Source: Pseudomonas sp. 2FG (lineage in GTDB: Bacteria > Pseudomonadota > Gammaproteobacteria > Pseudomonadales > Pseudomonadaceae). Taken from it: 64,000 nucleotides of DNA. Below, piece after piece: positions 1 through 8,274 of this stretch (within the stretch, counting starts at the first letter, position 1; the number at the start of each line of letters is the position of its first letter). The notes under the pieces are model-generated. The model was not told the DNA's origin and made no database searches. It saw nothing but the letters and a program-made list of their open reading frames with translations. Made by a program: the position numbers and the translations under genes. The DNA lies in contig NZ_SCMP01000014.1 of NCBI RefSeq assembly GCF_005502935.1, positions 62,001-126,000 of the forward strand, given 5' to 3'.

Positions 1-2
1 AC

Positions 3-1037
3 GACCGCATTCTGATCGACGAGTATCAGGATTGCCACGGACTGCAACACGAACTCGCGATCGCGCTCTCGGGCATTGTACCCACCTTGATCTTCGGCGA
101 TCCGATGCAGGGCATCTTTGAGTTTGCCGGGGCGACACTGAGCTGGGAGCGCGAGATCCATCCGCGCTTCCCGCTGGCTGGAACACTTGAAACGCCGCAT
201 CGCTGGGCCGGCAAGAACCCCGAGCTTGGGCAATGGATCGCCGAAACGCGTGAGAAACTCATGCGAGGCGAAGCCATCGACTTAGCCGACCCGCGCATCA
301 CCTATCGCGAATCCAACGACGTCTTCGACATGGGAACGCTGTTCGAAGGCATCGACGGCAAGGAAGGTAGTTTCGCCGCCATCCATTGCAACAAGACCAT
401 CTGCTATAGGCTGGCCAAGGCGGCGAATGGCGGATACCAGGCCATTGAGGAAGTGGCAGCCAATCGCTTACGGGAGTTCGCATCAGCATGGGATCGGGCG
501 GTTGATAAAGGGGGCAGGCTGCAAGCGTTCGTTGACCTAAGCAACGACTGCTTCCACAAAAGGAAACTAGCTGAGGGAGAACAACCTGATCTGGAAGACG
601 TGGCGGTTCAGCAAGCCATGCGCGATTTGGTTCCCGGTTTAGAAGCAGGCAACGGGGCAGAAGCAGCCGCCCAGTTGTTCTCCCTAGCTCGCAAGCGCCC
701 CCTGTGGAAGCTTTACCGCAATGAGCTTTGGCGCGACGCCGATCGAGCGGCGACAGAGGTAGCGGCTGGCCGCGCCGAAACAATGGTTGCGGCAACCCTC
801 AGCGTCCGCCAGCGAGTAAGCAATTCTGGCCGAAAGATGCCTAAACGCACCGTTTCAACCCCACTGCTATTGAAGGGACTCGAGTTTGACCATGTGGTCA
901 TCCCCGACGCCACACACTTTGCCAACGAGCGCCACGCTCAGGCAAAGCTCTTCTATGTCGCTATTTCCAGAGCCACCCAAACACTGACGATCGCGTCATC
1001 GCGGCGCTTCGTCCAATTCAACGCGCCAGAAATATGA
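3..1037 (+). CDS. UvrD/Rep-like superfamily 1 DNA helicase, 3' part (5' end outside window)
   Basis: The frame is open from the window edge, so the N-terminus with the Walker A motif is missing; about 344 residues are visible. Motif II (DEYQD, residues 6-10 of the visible part) and a motif III-like GDPMQGIF follow the SF1A pattern. Near the C-terminus, TPLLLKGLEFDHVVI fits motif V and KLFYVAISRA fits motif VI of the UvrD C-terminal domain. These proteins are ATP-driven 3'-5' DNA translocases; many stand-alone copies belong to mobile or defence loci. Base use is less GC-biased than in the genes that follow, and a 190-bp AT-richer spacer separates it from moxR, so it may be the edge of an accessory segment. 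The family is clear; the specific role is unknown. Confidence 0.85.
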   Translation, partial: DRILIDEYQDCHGLQHELAIALSGIVPTLIFGDPMQGIFEFAGATLSWEREIHPRFPLAGTLETPHRWAGKNPELGQWIAETREKLMRGEAIDLADPRITYRESNDVFDMGTLFEGIDGKEGSFAAIHCNKTICYRLAKAANGGYQAIEEVAANRLREFASAWDRAVDKGGRLQAFVDLSNDCFHKRKLAEGEQPDLEDVAVQQAMRDLVPGLEAGNGAEAAAQLFSLARKRPLWKLYRNELWRDADRAATEVAAGRAETMVAATLSVRQRVSNSGRKMPKRTVSTPLLLKGLEFDHVVIPDATHFANERHAQAKLFYVAISRATQTLTIASSRRFVQFNAPEI

Positions 1038-1227
1038 TCAAACCATGCAATGCCACTGGCTGCGTCAACCTTTAACCGGAGTTTGTGAAGGGATACGTAT
1101 CTCGGCATCGACACGAGCTAGGGGACGTGAAGGCCTCGAGAATGAAATTGCAATTGCGAGGATTGGCAGTCACTCTTTTCGCACGTAAAAAACCCGAAAA
1201 TAATTAAATTAGGTAAGCGGTTGATTT

Positions 1228-2322
1228 ATGGAAGATAAATCACAAGTAACAGTTAGTAAGGCTCCGGAACTTGAGAGCGAACAGACGCCCGAACAGCCAA
1301 TAACCGAAACCACTGCAAGCGCGGCGGCCAGCCCAGCCGCTGCCCCCACCGCCAACCCGGCAGTGCAACGGCAACGCGCCAGCCAGCTGGCCCAGGCCCT
1401 GCGCCATGAACTGCAAAAGGCCGTGATCGGCCAGAGTGCAGTGATCGACGACGTGCTGACCGCCCTGATCGCCGGCGGCCACGTGCTGGTCGAGGGCGTG
1501 CCCGGGCTCGGCAAAACCCTGCTGGTACGCGCCCTCGCGCGCTGCTTCGGCGGCGAGTTCTCACGCATTCAGTTCACCCCGGATCTGATGCCCAGCGACG
1601 TCACCGGCCATGCCGTGTACGACCTGCAGTCCGAGCAGTTCAAGCTGCGCAAGGGCCCGGTGTTCACCAACCTGCTGCTGGCCGATGAGATCAACCGCGC
1701 CCCGGCAAAAACCCAGGCGGCGCTGCTGGAAGTCATGCAGGAGCGTCAGGTGACCCTGGAGGGTCGTCCGCTGCCGGTGCCGCAACCCTTCATGGTGCTG
1801 GCCACGCAGAATCCCATCGAGCAGGAAGGCACTTACCCGCTGCCGGAAGCCGAACTCGACCGCTTTATGCTCAAGCTACGCATGGACTACCCAGCGGTCG
1901 ATGAGGAGCTGAGCCTGGTTCGCCAGGTGAGCCGCTCATCCAAGGCCGACATGCTGGAAGTCACGGCGCTACGCACCCTGCTGCAAGCCAAAGATGTGCA
2001 GGCCCTGCAGAGGATCGCCAGTGAGCTGTCGCTGGATGAGCAGGTGCTCGACTACGCCGTGCGCCTGGCCCGCGCCACCCGTAGTTGGCCGGGCCTGGCC
2101 ATAGGCGCGGGGCCGCGCGCCTCGATCGCCCTGGTGCGCGGCGGTCGGGCGCGGGCGCTGTTGCGCGGTGGCGACTTCGTGCTCCCGGACGATATCAAGG
2201 GCTGCGCCCTGGCCGTGTTGCGCCACCGCGTGCGGCTCTCGCCGGAACTGGATATCGAAGGCCTGTCGGTCGATCAGGTGCTCCAGCAGTTGCTCGAGCA
2301 GGTCGCGGCGCCGCGCCTATGA
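1228..2322 (+). CDS. MoxR-family AAA+ ATPase
   Basis: 364 residues. Residues 1-50 are a low-complexity Ala/Pro/Gln tail, followed by an AAA_3 core with Walker A GVPGLGKT (90-97), Walker B LLLADE (149-154) and a sensor segment VLATQNP (about 190). The C-terminal lid domain covers roughly 250-350. MoxR ATPases act as chaperone-like partners for assembly of enzyme or envelope complexes and are usually encoded beside DUF58 and VWA proteins. A DUF58 gene starts 10 bp downstream, which supports an operon. The upstream spacer is AT-rich (1190-1227) and is the likely promoter region. The partner complex is not known. Confidence 0.9.
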   Translation: MEDKSQVTVSKAPELESEQTPEQPITETTASAAASPAAAPTANPAVQRQRASQLAQALRHELQKAVIGQSAVIDDVLTALIAGGHVLVEGVPGLGKTLLVRALARCFGGEFSRIQFTPDLMPSDVTGHAVYDLQSEQFKLRKGPVFTNLLLADEINRAPAKTQAALLEVMQERQVTLEGRPLPVPQPFMVLATQNPIEQEGTYPLPEAELDRFMLKLRMDYPAVDEELSLVRQVSRSSKADMLEVTALRTLLQAKDVQALQRIASELSLDEQVLDYAVRLARATRSWPGLAIGAGPRASIALVRGGRARALLRGGDFVLPDDIKGCALAVLRHRVRLSPELDIEGLSVDQVLQQLLEQVAAPRL

Positions 2323-2332
2323 AGCGCCCCGC

Positions 2333-3664
2333 ATGAAACCGTCCCGCATGCTGTTAGTGCTGCTCGGCGGCCTGCTCGGCGCAGCCATCCTGCTCGGCGC
2401 TTTAGCGGCGCTGGGAATCAAGCTGCCCGCGACTCTGCAGCCACTCTGGTGGGGCCTGCTGCTGGCCCTGGCGCTGATCGCCGCGACGGACGCGTTCTGG
2501 CTGCGGCGCCTGCCTTCACCGCAGCTGGAACGTCAACTACCGGGCAAGCTGTCGCTGGGCCGCTGGGGCGAGGTCCAGCTGACGGCCCACCACCGCTTCA
2601 ACCAGGTGCAAAGGCTGGAGGTGTTCGACCACGTGCCCGCCGGCATGGAGTTCGAGCAGCTGCCGCAACGCATCGAACTGCACCCCGGCGAGCGGACGCA
2701 ATTCAGCTACCGCGTGCGCCCACTGGTGCGCGGACACTTCAGCTTTCCCCGCTGCGAACTCAGCCTGCCCAGCCCACTGCGCCTGTGGCAGGGCCGACGC
2801 CACCTCGAACTCGCCGCCGAGACCCGCGTCTATCCGGACTTCGCCCGCCTCTACGGCGCCCAGTTGCTGGCGGTGGACGACTGGCTCAGCCAGCTCGGGG
2901 TGCGCCAGCGCCCACGCCGCGGCCTGGGTCTAGAATTCCATCAACTGCGCGAGTTCCGCGACGGCGACACGCTGCGGCAGATCGACTGGAAAGCCACCGC
3001 GCGCAAACGCACGCCGATCGCCCGTGAGTACCAGGACGAACGCGACCAGCAGATCATCTTCCTGCTCGACTGCGGTCGGCGGATGCGCAGCCAGGATGGC
3101 GATCTCTCGCACTTCGACCACGCCCTCAACGCCTGCCTGCTGCTCAGCTATGTGGCCCTGCGCCAGGGCGATGCGGTGGGGCTGGCGACCTTTGCCGGCG
3201 AGCAGCCGCGTTTCGTGGCCCCGGTCAAAGGCCCGGCACAGCTCAGCGTCTTGCTCAACGCCGTCTACGACCTGGAGAGCAGCCAGCGCCCGGCCGATTT
3301 CGCCGCTGCCGTGGACAGCCTGCTCGCCCGCCAACGCCGCCGCGCGCTCGTCGTACTGGTGAGCAATTTGCGCGACGAAGACGACGAGGAGTTGCTCGCT
3401 GCGCTCAAACGCCTGGGTCGCCAGCATCGCGTACTGCTCACCAGCCTGCGCGAAGAAGTCCTCGACAAGCTGCGTCAGGTGCCGGTGCAAGGCTACGAGA
3501 ATGCCTTGACCTACTGCGGCACGGTGGATTACCTGAATGCCCGCGCCGGTCTGCACGAACGCCTGGCCGCCCACGGGGTGCCGGTCCTGGATGCACGGCC
3601 AAGCGAACTCGGCCCGCAGCTGGTCGGGCGTTATCTCGCGTGGAAGAAGGCTGGGGTGTTTTGA
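2333..3664 (+). CDS. DUF58 domain membrane protein
   Basis: 443 residues from the ATG at 2333; the frame is open further upstream, but that stretch lies inside moxR. Two hydrophobic segments (about 5-28 and 38-55) anchor the N-terminus. The DUF58 core, around residues 198-250, carries EFHQLREFRDGD followed by IDWKATARKR, the family hallmark. A VWA-like fold with LLDCGRRM (where MIDAS residues usually sit) follows, ending near residue 443. The protein is paired with the MoxR ATPase just upstream and probably works with it at the inner membrane. The DUF4350/DUF4129 genes often seen in such clusters are not here. The biochemical role is undefined for the family. Confidence 0.88.
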   Translation: MKPSRMLLVLLGGLLGAAILLGALAALGIKLPATLQPLWWGLLLALALIAATDAFWLRRLPSPQLERQLPGKLSLGRWGEVQLTAHHRFNQVQRLEVFDHVPAGMEFEQLPQRIELHPGERTQFSYRVRPLVRGHFSFPRCELSLPSPLRLWQGRRHLELAAETRVYPDFARLYGAQLLAVDDWLSQLGVRQRPRRGLGLEFHQLREFRDGDTLRQIDWKATARKRTPIAREYQDERDQQIIFLLDCGRRMRSQDGDLSHFDHALNACLLLSYVALRQGDAVGLATFAGEQPRFVAPVKGPAQLSVLLNAVYDLESSQRPADFAAAVDSLLARQRRRALVVLVSNLRDEDDEELLAALKRLGRQHRVLLTSLREEVLDKLRQVPVQGYENALTYCGTVDYLNARAGLHERLAAHGVPVLDARPSELGPQLVGRYLAWKKAGVF

Positions 3665-3686
3665 TCGAGAACCGCAGCACAAAACC

Positions 3687-3715
3687 CGTAGGAGTGGGCC
3701 AGGCCCGCTCCTACG
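3687..3715. repeat. REP-like hairpin between convergent genes
   Basis: Arms CGTAGGAGTGGGCC and GGCCCGCTCCTACG pair with one mismatch around a single central base. The element lies in the short gap between the DUF58 gene and the convergent PilZ gene. It resembles the common Pseudomonas repeat built on TAGGAGCGG and may also act as a bidirectional transcript end. There is no T-tract. Confidence 0.6.
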
Positions 3716-3731
3716 AAGAGCCAGCGCAGCG

Positions 3732-4088
3732 TTACAGCGACGCGGCCAACGAGCGGAAGCTGAAATACTGACGTAGGGCATCGACCATCTCGACATAGTC
3801 CGCCGGTGGCGCGACCAAGGCGAAACCGGAGTCGTAGCCGCCCGGTGTGACATCTTCGCGGCACCACTGGCAGGTGGCCGAGAAGTCGATGAGGCGTTGG
3901 CCATCCTGCCCGGGAATCTTCAAGCACATCTCGAAACGCGCGCCCACCAGCATCGGCAGTTGGCTGATCAGCAGCAAACCATCCAACGAGACGTTGCCGA
4001 GGTAACCCATCGGCTTATCGGTGATGCGGTTGAAGACCTTCAGGTAGTAAGGCAACTGATGGCGTTCGATTCGGCGTTCAATTCGCAT
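3732..4088 (-). CDS. PilZ domain protein (probable c-di-GMP receptor)
   Basis: 118 residues, essentially a lone PilZ domain. The N-terminal RRIER matches the c-di-GMP-binding RxxxR. The second motif, usually D/NxSxxG, is present as NVSLDG (about residues 32-37). PilZ proteins bind c-di-GMP and change partner activity, often in motility or exopolysaccharide production. A SadC-like diguanylate cyclase lies about 5 kb away, but no direct link is visible. From memory this corresponds to PA4324 of PAO1. The start is the first ATG of the frame; its ribosome site is weak. Confidence 0.85.
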   Translation of the reverse strand: MRIERRIERHQLPYYLKVFNRITDKPMGYLGNVSLDGLLLISQLPMLVGARFEMCLKIPGQDGQRLIDFSATCQWCREDVTPGGYDSGFALVAPPADYVEMVDALRQYFSFRSLAASL

Positions 4089-4148
4089 GATGGCAAATCG
4101 CTACAAATGACGACTGAGTATGGTCGCACTCTCACCACCAAGCCAGCC

Positions 4149-4571
4149 TCAACCACAGCGTTCGGCCACGCGCTCGGTCAGTTGGCGACGAGCGGTGTCT
4201 ATCTGGGTATCGCTGTAATAGACCCGCTGGCCCTGTGCATCGGTTGAGTAGTAACGCCCGCCATCGGCTAGCTGCGCCAGCCTATTGCGTAGCTCGCGGC
4301 ACTCTTGTTCACGCTTGCTCTGGCGCTCTGCCGCTTGGGTCGAAGCCTGTTCCTGCTCCTGCCGACGCGCCTCGTAAAACTTCTCGGTGCGCGCCTCCCG
4401 CTCGCGGGTGGCGGCATCGCGCTCGACCACCTGCGGCTTGACCTCGATCTGTTCGGCACCCGCAGCCGGGCGCTGGTCGAAGTGCACCTGCCCCTGGGCA
4501 TCGATCCAACGGTAGATCTCCGCTGCGGCCAATCCCGACCACAACAGCACAGAGCACAACAGGTAACGCAT
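4149..4571 (-). CDS. DUF4124 domain periplasmic protein
   Basis: 140 residues with a Sec signal peptide (about 1-18, ending SGLAAAE). The mature start EIYRWIDAQGQVHFDQRP is the DUF4124 signature (YxW.D..G.v.fsd.p). The rest is a charged, Gln/Glu/Arg-rich helical region, probably coiled coil (about 55-115), ending with a short segment beginning LADGGRYYSTDAQG. A strong GGAGG site precedes the ATG. Function is unknown for the family; it lies head-to-head with the lipoprotein gene at 4848. Confidence 0.8.
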   Translation of the reverse strand: MRYLLCSVLLWSGLAAAEIYRWIDAQGQVHFDQRPAAGAEQIEVKPQVVERDAATREREARTEKFYEARRQEQEQASTQAAERQSKREQECRELRNRLAQLADGGRYYSTDAQGQRVYYSDTQIDTARRQLTERVAERCG

Positions 4572-4847
4572 GGCTTTCCTCCCTGAAATGAAACTTGAGT
4601 TTAGGCGTTATTCAGATGCTAATCGAGCGACCACCGGGTGCAGCCGGCGGCACTCAGGGCCAAGGCCGGCACCGGTAAAATTCGCCTGGGCGTATCCTCC
4701 GCGGTGCAGTTTATCGACTGTCACGGCAAAAACTGCAAATTCCAGACTGCAGCATATCCTCCGATTGGAACTGCACCGCAGCGCTTGGCTCGCAGCACTG
4801 GCGCTGACTAGACTGGCCGCACCCGGCCCAGGAGCCAAGGAAACCTC

Positions 4848-5648
4848 ATGCCCACTCGCCTCGCGCTGTTGCTCTGCTCGGCCTTACTGGTCGCCTGCGC
4901 GCCTACCACGCCCTTGTTTATTGCCCAAGTCACCACCCAAGAGGTGGTCGAGTACAAGACGCTGAAGAGCAACCGCATGACGGCGGCGGTAGAAGAGGAA
5001 GGCGACCTGCTGACTTACAGCGCCATGGCCATCCGCGATGCGAAAAGCGCCCAGGCCGAGCACACCTACCTGGCCGGTTACCACGACAAAAAACTCAGCC
5101 CAGAAGTACGCGCCATAGCGCTGTACCAGATTGGCCTGATCTATATGAGCCGCTACAACGATGAGCGCAACGACCCTAAGGCGCTCAACGACTTCTATCA
5201 GATACAGAACGAATTTCCGGGGACGCGCGCCGCGACCCGCAGCGACGCGCGCATCCAGTTGATCCGCCAGCGCACCCAGGAGCCGGTGCAGAAAACCTCG
5301 CGCGAGCTGCTGGCCCATTGGCAACCCAGCCAAAGTCTCGACCTCTACCAAGCCAGTCTCGACCCGGACATGACCCTGCTGTCACGTCGCGCGGTGCTCA
5401 AGGATCGGGTTGCCGAAGCCGAAGACTTCTACCGACTGGCCCTCAGCGATAGCGGCGTACAGGCGGACATCAAGGCAAAGGCGCTCTACCAGTTAGCCTT
5501 GATGTACCTCGCCGCCGACAACCCCCACGCCGATCGCGACAAGGCCATCGCCTACCTGCGGCAGTTGCTGGCGCAGTTCCCGAGCAGCGCGCAGGCCAGC
5601 CAAGCGGCGCGCCATTTGGATCAGGCGCTGAACCAGGCGAGCCCCTAA
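4848..5648 (+). CDS. TPR-like outer-membrane lipoprotein
   Basis: 266 residues. The leader MPTRLALLLCSALLVACA has a lipobox LVAC with Cys17 as the lipidated residue. The mature part is alpha-helical with two tetratricopeptide-like stretches: one near residues 80-130 (RAIALYQIGLIYMSRYNDE) and one near 205-260 (KAKALYQLALMYLAADNPH, then QLLAQFPSSAQASQAARHL). This resembles YbgF/BamD-type helical lipoproteins, but no specific family is assigned. A good ribosome site (AAGGAA) precedes the ATG. It lies before pykA but about 200 bp away, so it is probably a separate unit. Confidence 0.75.
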   Translation: MPTRLALLLCSALLVACAPTTPLFIAQVTTQEVVEYKTLKSNRMTAAVEEEGDLLTYSAMAIRDAKSAQAEHTYLAGYHDKKLSPEVRAIALYQIGLIYMSRYNDERNDPKALNDFYQIQNEFPGTRAATRSDARIQLIRQRTQEPVQKTSRELLAHWQPSQSLDLYQASLDPDMTLLSRRAVLKDRVAEAEDFYRLALSDSGVQADIKAKALYQLALMYLAADNPHADRDKAIAYLRQLLAQFPSSAQASQAARHLDQALNQASP

Positions 5649-5850
5649 GCCGTCACCTTCTTGCGCACCGAGGCAAGCGAACTCAAGCCTTTGCAGAAAA
5701 CCAATCGGCAAGCTCGCGACGCACTTTTGCGGCGAAATGCGACGTCCTGCCGGAACTGCGAACCGTTGCGTTAGGTAGTGCAGCGGAACAATGACTACAG
5801 CGCCGCAGCATAGTAGCCTCGCACTCTGCTCGAACCCTGGAGTCCCCCGC

Positions 5851-7302
5851 ATGACCTTCCGTCGCACTAAAATCGTCGCCACCCTCGGCCCGTCCAGCAA
5901 CTCCCCCGAAGTGCTGGAACAGCTGATCCTCGCTGGCCTGGACGTCGCCCGCCTGAACTTCTCCCACGGTTCCCCGGACGAGCACAAGGCGCGTGCGCGC
6001 CTGGTTCGCGAGATCGCCGCCAAGCATGGCCGCTTCGTCGCGCTGCTCGGCGACCTGCAAGGACCGAAGATTCGCATCGCCAAATTTGCCGATAAACGCA
6101 TCGAGCTGAAGGAAGGCGACAGCTTTCGTTTCTCCGTCACCCATCCGCGCGATGCCGGCACCCAGGACGTGGTCGGTATCGACTACCCGGACCTGATCAA
6201 GGACTGCAAAACCGGCGACGAACTGTTGCTCGACGATGGCCGCGTGGTGATGCGCGTCGAGTCGACGACTGCCGACGAACTGCATTGCAAGGTCCTGATC
6301 GGCGGACCGCTGTCCGACCATAAGGGCATCAACCGCCGTGGCGGTGGCCTCACGGCGCCAGCGCTGACCGCCAAAGACAAGGCCGACATCAAGCTCGCCG
6401 CGGAGATGGAGCTGGACTACCTGGCGGTGTCCTTTCCGCGCGATGCCGCCGATATGCAACTGGCCCGCCGCCTGCGCGACGAGGCCGGTGGTACTGCCTG
6501 GCTGGTGGCGAAGATCGAGCGCGCCGAGGCGGTGGCCGACGACGAAACCCTGGACGGGCTGATTCGCGCCAGCGACGCGGTGATGGTCGCCCGCGGCGAT
6601 CTCGGCGTGGAAATTGGCGACGCCGAACTGGTCGGCATCCAGAAGAAAATCATCCTCCACGCGCGCCGCCTCAACAAAGCGGTGATCACCGCGACGCAGA
6701 TGATGGAGTCGATGATCAGTAGCCCGATGCCGACTCGCGCGGAAGTCTCCGACGTCGCCAACGCCGCGCTGGACTTCACCGATGCGGTGATGCTCTCGGC
6801 CGAAAGTGCCGCCGGCCTGTACCCGGTCGAAGCGGTGACCGCCATGGCACGCATTTGTGTCGGTGCCGAAAAGCACCCGACCAACAAACGCTCCAGCCAT
6901 CGCCTGGGCCAGACCTTCGAGCGCTGCGATGAAAGCGTCGCCCTGGCGGCGATGTACACCGCCAACCACTTCCCCGGCGTGAAGGCGATCATCAGCCTGA
7001 CCGAAAGCGGCTACAGCCCGCTGATCATGTCGCGCATCCGTTCCGAGATCCCGATTTTCGCCTTCTCCCCGCACCGCGCAACCCAGGCCCGTGTCGCCCT
7101 GTTCCGCGGCGTCTACACCGTGCCCTTCGACCCCGCGGCACTGCCGGCGGACAAGGTCAGCCAGGCGGCGGTCGACGAACTGCTCAAGCGTGGCGTGGTG
7201 CAGAAAGGCGACTGGGTGATCCTGACCAAGGGCGACAGCTATCACACCACCGGCGGCACCAACACCATGAAGATCCTGCATGTCGGCGATCCGCTGGTTT
7301 AA
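5851..7302 (+). CDS. pykA: pyruvate kinase
   Basis: 483 residues from the ATG at 5851; the frame extends to 5791, but MTFRRTKIVATLGP is the normal N-terminus and GGAG lies just upstream. The (beta/alpha)8 domain holds RLNFSHG, GDLQGPKIRIAKF for phosphoryl and metal binding, KIERAEA with the catalytic Lys, and the TATQMMESM signature (about 280). The B-domain spans about 70-170 and the C-terminal allosteric domain the last 130 residues. It converts phosphoenolpyruvate and ADP to pyruvate and ATP. A strong hairpin terminator follows. Length and context match PykA (PA4329) rather than PykF. Confidence 0.95.
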   Translation: MTFRRTKIVATLGPSSNSPEVLEQLILAGLDVARLNFSHGSPDEHKARARLVREIAAKHGRFVALLGDLQGPKIRIAKFADKRIELKEGDSFRFSVTHPRDAGTQDVVGIDYPDLIKDCKTGDELLLDDGRVVMRVESTTADELHCKVLIGGPLSDHKGINRRGGGLTAPALTAKDKADIKLAAEMELDYLAVSFPRDAADMQLARRLRDEAGGTAWLVAKIERAEAVADDETLDGLIRASDAVMVARGDLGVEIGDAELVGIQKKIILHARRLNKAVITATQMMESMISSPMPTRAEVSDVANAALDFTDAVMLSAESAAGLYPVEAVTAMARICVGAEKHPTNKRSSHRLGQTFERCDESVALAAMYTANHFPGVKAIISLTESGYSPLIMSRIRSEIPIFAFSPHRATQARVALFRGVYTVPFDPAALPADKVSQAAVDELLKRGVVQKGDWVILTKGDSYHTTGGTNTMKILHVGDPLV

Positions 7303-7313
7303 GCGCAGCCGTT

Positions 7314-7350
7314 AATGCAAAAGGCCGCTCAGTGAGCGGCCTTTTGCATT
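7314..7350. terminator. intrinsic terminator after pykA
   Basis: Near-perfect inverted repeat: AATGCAAAAGGCCGCTCA pairs with TGAGCGGCCTTTTGCATT. The GC-rich core is flanked by A- and T-runs, so it can work in both directions. It lies 12 bp after the pykA stop. Confidence 0.85.
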
Positions 7351-7402
7351 GGTTGGGAGAAGCCCGCCATCGACACCGCAAGGTGCCGCCTATGGCGGCA
7401 TT

Positions 7403-7428
7403 GGTGGATTACGCTGCACTAATCCACC
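7403..7428. repeat. hairpin repeat at the 3' end of the enoyl-CoA hydratase gene
   Basis: GGTGGATTA and TAATCCACC form a 9-bp stem around an 8-base loop. It directly abuts the TAG stop of the minus-strand hydratase gene. The motif GTGGATTA...TAATCCACC is a familiar dispersed element in Pseudomonas spacers. It may help end transcription. Confidence 0.55.
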
Positions 7429-8193
7429 CTACGAGAAAACCGCTTTGCGCCGCTGCATAAAGGCCGACAACGCCTCGACGGCCTCCGGCGAACGCAGGCG
7501 CTGACCGAACAACTCGGCCTCTTCGGCAATCACCCGCCGTAGCGCTTCGCGGCCCGGGGCCTTCATCAAGCGCTTGCTGACCTCCACTGCCGAGGGCGGC
7601 AATTGCAGGAAGCGCAGCGCCATCTCCCGGGCTTTGGCCAAGGTGGCCGCGCCATCCGCCAAAGCCGCAGTGGCGATACCCCAGGCAGCCGCCTGCTCGC
7701 CATTGAAGGCTTCACCCAGCAGCAGCAGCTCAGCCGCTTTGGCTTGGCCGAGCAGCTGCGGCAGGATCAGGCTGGAGCCGAACTCCGGGCACAGGCCGAG
7801 GCTGACGAAAGGCATTTTCAGCCTGGCATCGCGACTGACATAGACCAGATCACAATGCAGCAGCAGCGTGGTGCCGATGCCGACTGCGGCACCAGCGACG
7901 GCTGCGACTACCGGCTTGTTCAGCTCGAACAAGGCGCGCATAAAGCAGAACACCGGGCTATCCAGCCCGGTTGGCGGCGCCTGGAGAAAGTCGGCGACAT
8001 CGTTGCCACTGGTGAAACACTCACTGCCGCCGCTGATCAGCACCGCGCGCACGCTCGGGTCGGCATCGGCGGCTTCCAGCTCCTCGGCCATGCGGCTGTA
8101 CATTGCGCGGGTCAGTGCATTCTTCTTATCCAGGCGATTCAGGCGCAGGGTCAGCAGGCCCTCTTCGCGCTCAACGACTACATGCTCGCTCAT
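7429..8193 (-). CDS. enoyl-CoA hydratase/isomerase family protein
   Basis: 254 residues from the ATG at 8193, with GAGG just upstream; a longer frame to 8214 lacks a site. This is a crotonase fold: the first oxyanion-hole segment is in LISGGSECFTSGNDVADF and the second in AAVAGAAVGIGTTLLLHCD. The usual catalytic Glu positions are partly replaced (PEFGSSLILPQLLG contains one Glu), which fits an isomerase- or hydratase-like member of unclear substrate. Similar to E. coli YhaR/PaaG-type enzymes and PA4330. It lies 80 bp after the ferredoxin reductase on the same strand; a hairpin separates them. Confidence 0.85.
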   Translation of the reverse strand: MSEHVVVEREEGLLTLRLNRLDKKNALTRAMYSRMAEELEAADADPSVRAVLISGGSECFTSGNDVADFLQAPPTGLDSPVFCFMRALFELNKPVVAAVAGAAVGIGTTLLLHCDLVYVSRDARLKMPFVSLGLCPEFGSSLILPQLLGQAKAAELLLLGEAFNGEQAAAWGIATAALADGAATLAKAREMALRFLQLPPSAVEVSKRLMKAPGREALRRVIAEEAELFGQRLRSPEAVEALSAFMQRRKAVFS

Positions 8194-8222
8194 ATCGATC
8201 CTCGGGTAGCGCACGGGCTCAG

Positions 8223-8273
8223 AACCTGTTCAACATCTGCCTGGGCAGCGCTCGATCGGAGCCTGAACAGGTT
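8223..8273. repeat. imperfect hairpin between ferredoxin reductase and enoyl-CoA hydratase genes
   Basis: AACCTGTTCA (8223-8232) and TGAACAGGTT (8264-8273) are perfect 10-bp arms. They enclose 31 bases that pair partly again. Elements of this type recur in Pseudomonas intergenic DNA. On the plus strand it is followed by T residues. Confidence 0.5.
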
Positions 8274-8274
8274 T

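Noticed and set aside
5683..7281. 532-codon open frame antisense to pykA
   Set aside because: Antisense shadow; pykA has full family motifs and a ribosome site.
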